A DNA stretch of 64,000 bases from DASYQD01 sp036005845 (lineage in GTDB: Bacteria; Acidobacteriota; Thermoanaerobaculia; Multivoradales; JAIOJS01): NCBI GenBank assembly GCA_036005845.1, contig DASYQD010000108.1, positions 1 through 64,000 of the forward strand, written 5' to 3'. Shown in pieces: positions 62,210 to 64,000 of the stretch. The translations under genes and the position numbers were made by a program. Each line of letters begins with the position of its first letter. Within the stretch, counting starts at the first letter, position 1. The notes below the pieces were generated by a model. It did no database searches and was not told where the DNA came from. It saw only the letters and a list, made by a program, of their open reading frames with translations.

Positions 62210-62445
62210 GTGGACGACTTCCGGGTCATCGGCGAGATTTCCCAGGCGGAGACGATTGCCGAAGGCGGGGCCATCCGTGAGCTTGCTCGCCTCCTCAAGA
62301 CTTATGGGCGAGCAAGTTGGCGGAAGCGGAGGGCTCCGCGACGATCGAGTTGGCCGATGGCCACGTCCGCCGGGCGGAGTTACACTGGTATGAGGCGCAC
62401 GGGCTGGGTCGCAAAGAGCTGAAGATCAAGCGCTTGCTCGACTGA
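62210..62445 (+). pseudogene. Small DUF protein gene broken by one base
   Basis: From the GTG at 62210 the first part reads VDDFRVIGEISQAETIAEGGAIRELARLLKTYGRASWRK. The rest continues one frame over: EGSATIELADGHVRRAELHWYEAHGLGRKELKIKRLLD to the stop at 62445. The two halves together match a short family I recall (RVIGEI...IRELxxLxxxYG...ELHWYEAHGIGxKExKIKR). A single missing G near 62328 (AAG-CGG-AGG) explains the break. Either a real frameshift or an assembly error; four nucleotides before the next gene, so likely an operon. Confidence 0.7.
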
Positions 62446-62448
62446 ACC

Positions 62449-62673
62449 ATGAGTGACCAGAGCACCTACGTCGTCTGTCTCGACAACGCCGGCTATCTCG
62501 TCTCGCTCGAGCCGCGGAAGATCTATCGGCGGCTGCCGGATGACCGCGCCGAAAACGACGGGCTGATGCGCGTCGTCGACGAGTCCGGCGAGGATTACCT
62601 CTATCCGTCGCGCCTTTTTGCGCCCATTGACGTGCCCGAGGCCGTGGAGCGCGTTTTCAGCTCCGTGGCCTGA
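62449..62673 (+). CDS. Small conserved hypothetical protein
   Basis: 74 aa from the ATG at 62449, 3 nt after the broken gene. Sequence SDQSTYVVCLDNAGYLVSLEPRKIYRRLPD...EDYLYPSRLFAPIDVPEAVERVF: a small single-domain protein of the kind found next to the RVIGEI family in other bacteria. One Cys, no signal, likely cytoplasmic. The function is unknown. Confidence 0.75.
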   Translation: MSDQSTYVVCLDNAGYLVSLEPRKIYRRLPDDRAENDGLMRVVDESGEDYLYPSRLFAPIDVPEAVERVFSSVA

Positions 62674-62682
62674 GCGCCGCCG

Positions 62683-63450
62683 TCACGGGCTGCTGTCGAG
62701 CAGAATTTCGCGGTCGCCGCGCGCTTGCACCGGCCGGTTGTTGCCTTCGAGCGCGCGCGCCAGCGCGGCGATCTGCTGGCCGGAGGCAGTGATCGGCGTC
62801 GCCATCACCAGCCAGGTGACGCCTTCGCTGCACGGCGGCGTGGTGAGCGAGCCGGTGTAGCGGTAGGCGCGCAGGTCGGCCGGCAGCAGGGTCGACGGGT
62901 CGAACGGCCCGCGCAGCCGCACTTCCCTGTTCTCCTTGCTGGGCAGCGCGCTCAACAGCGGCACCAGCGCCGGGTTCTCGCTGCCGCCGGCGATGAAGAC
63001 GCCGACGACGGCCTGCGCGCCGCTTTCCGCCTGGTGCACGAGGTGCAGCTCGATGGCGAAGCTGTTGCCGTCGATCGTGTGCTCGCTGGGCGAGTGGAAG
63101 TGGAGCTGCACGAGACTGTAGGGCACGCCGTCGAGCGTGAGGATGCTGCCGGCGCGGTCGAAGTCGACCTCGACGGCGTGGCCATTGTCGACGATGCGTG
63201 CCTCGCTCGGCAGATAGGCGATCTGCGGGTTGGCGAGGTCGCGCGGCGCGGCGGCGGTGAGGTCGATGGGCGACTGCTGATGGCCGCTGCCGCAGGTGGC
63301 GAAGGCGTTGGAGAGGGCGGCCCAGCGGTCGGGGCCGTCGGCGCCGGAGTAGGACCAGCGGGGCGCCGCGGCGGCGGCAGCGGTGGCCGACGCAACGAAG
63401 CAGAGGGCGAGCGCGGAGACGCAGAGCGCGGCGAGTCGTCGAGGTCGCAT
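62683..63450 (-). CDS. Alpha-type carbonic anhydrase, secreted
   Basis: 255 aa from the ATG at 63450 with signal peptide (RLAALCVSALALCFVASATAAAAA). The core is alpha-CA: WSYSGADGPDRWAAL..CGSGHQQSPIDL, zinc histidines in QLHFHSPSEHTIDG and ELHLVHQ, and GSLTTPPCSEGVTWLVM (conserved TTPPC). It hydrates CO2 to bicarbonate in the periplasm. The Cys in ATCGSG and PPCSEG probably form the family's disulfide. Convergent with the small gene at 62449-62673. Confidence 0.95.
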   Translation of the reverse strand: MRPRRLAALCVSALALCFVASATAAAAAAPRWSYSGADGPDRWAALSNAFATCGSGHQQSPIDLTAAAPRDLANPQIAYLPSEARIVDNGHAVEVDFDRAGSILTLDGVPYSLVQLHFHSPSEHTIDGNSFAIELHLVHQAESGAQAVVGVFIAGGSENPALVPLLSALPSKENREVRLRGPFDPSTLLPADLRAYRYTGSLTTPPCSEGVTWLVMATPITASGQQIAALARALEGNNRPVQARGDREILLDSSP

Positions 63451-63559
63451 GTTCGGCTCCGTGGTTCGCGGTGTGCCAGTCGACAGCATAGCGCGGCCGT
63501 TCACGCGCCGCGGGCCCACCCTGGCGCCGCGCCGAGCACCCGCCGCCGTTTGCCGCCGC

Positions 63560-64000
63560 TCAGGCTTCTGTGCGCTTGGCTACCACGAGCGTCATGTCGT
63601 CGTCGGGCTCGTGGCCGGCGAGCAGCTCGACGAGCGAGTCGTCGAGCCGGTCGAGCAAATCCTTCGCGGGGAGGTGGCGCAGCGGCCGCACCATCTCGGC
63701 GAGGCCCTCGCTGCCCAGCGGCTCGCCGCCCAGGCCCTCGCTGCTGGCGTCGGTGACGCCGTCGCTGTAGGCGATGAGCACGTCGCCGGGTTCGAGCGCC
63801 CGCGTCGCCAGCTCGTAGCCGGCGTTCCGGTCGAGGCCCGTCGGCATGCCGGTGGCGGCGAGCTCCTCCACTTCGCCGCCGCGGCGCAGCAACAGCGGCG
63901 GGTTGTGGCCGGCATTGACGTAGGCGAGCGTGTGGCCGTTGGGGTCGAGGGCGCCGCAGAACAGCGTCGCGAACTTGTTGTACGGCAGCGACTCGCAGAG
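63560..64000 (-). CDS. SpoIIE-type PP2C phosphatase domain, N-terminus beyond the window
   Basis: The C-terminal ~146 residues are visible. LPYNKFATLFCGALDPNGHTLAYVNAGHNPPLLLRRGG is the SpoIIE/RsbU signature, followed by TGMPTGLDRNAGYELATRALEPGDVLIAYSDGVTDASS and the last metal-binding Asp in EPDDDMTLVVAKRTEA. Such PP2C-like proteins dephosphorylate anti-sigma-antagonists or other Ser/Thr phosphoproteins, often with a HAMP or GAF sensor upstream, which would lie to the right of the window. Confidence 0.9.
   Translation of the reverse strand, partial: LCESLPYNKFATLFCGALDPNGHTLAYVNAGHNPPLLLRRGGEVEELAATGMPTGLDRNAGYELATRALEPGDVLIAYSDGVTDASSEGLGGEPLGSEGLAEMVRPLRHLPAKDLLDRLDDSLVELLAGHEPDDDMTLVVAKRTEA

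Overview
This is a GC-rich (roughly two-thirds G+C), gene-dense bacterial chromosome segment. It has no rRNA, tRNA, CRISPR array or complete insertion sequence that I can see. The protein content suggests Acidobacteriota, possibly Thermoanaerobaculia: long secreted ELWxxDGTAAGT-repeat and VPS10/BNR-propeller proteins, an FHA-sigma54-type regulator, DUF4097 pairs, and short basic histone-H1-like proteins. That assignment is inference from gene content only.

Layout. 1-2.8 kb: a decayed Rhs/YD-repeat C-terminus with a nuclease-like tip, a DUF4304 protein overlapping it (probable immunity) and a second partial gene at the edge. 2.8-9.4 kb: an RRM protein with a clear terminator, a FabH-type synthase, a DUF3592/arrestin-like/P-loop operon, and a secreted pair containing a zinc metalloprotease. 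9.4-15 kb: a MerR-TipAS regulator with its operator-promoter, TetR plus two membrane genes, a shrunken copy of the merR 5' region, and a large secreted repeat protein. 15-22 kb (minus): a hybrid histidine kinase, porin, GGDEF-EAL protein and cupredoxin. 22-33 kb: YbjQ, a secreted gluzincin, a Cys-rich protein, a Lys/Ala-rich protein, the FHA regulator, and a LolA-like-VPS10 fusion. 33-43 kb: GNAT, an H1-like protein, MOSC, a nucleotidyltransferase pair, a second VPS10 propeller, endonuclease III and an M28 peptidase. 43-49 kb: an ECF sigma / HEAT anti-sigma / DUF4097 / DUF4097 operon, a VWD-domain protein and a fragment of a third DUF4097 gene. 49-64 kb: VapBC, a lipoprotein, a PH-like protein, asparagine synthetase, phosphoglycolate phosphatase, a Tat amidase, MsrA, ParA, a degenerate M28 lipoprotein, MFS, an FprA-type reductase, alpha carbonic anhydrase and a partial SpoIIE-type phosphatase.

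Two observations stand out. First, asnB (50928-52610, minus) is preceded by what looks like a complete ribosome-mediated attenuator. It has a sigma70-like promoter, a 25-codon leader peptide with asparagine at every second position (six Asn codons, residues 6-16), mutually exclusive 1:2 and 2:3 RNA pairings, and a perfect 10-bp 3:4 terminator with a U-tract. This would be asparagine-sensing attenuation of asparagine synthetase. Second, msrA (55546-56316, minus) has an in-frame TGA exactly where the catalytic cysteine belongs. A 7-bp hairpin with a GGUUC apical loop starts 12 nt downstream, the layout of a bacterial SECIS. The gene is therefore probably a secreted selenocysteine MsrA with no cysteine in its mature part.

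A recurring theme is short decayed duplicates. A merR remnant (12268-12330) and a DUF4097 remnant (49039-49152) each keep two separated blocks of a nearby intact gene joined together. Single-base frameshifts in the rhs tip (two) and in a small gene at 62210-62445 are either real decay or assembly errors.
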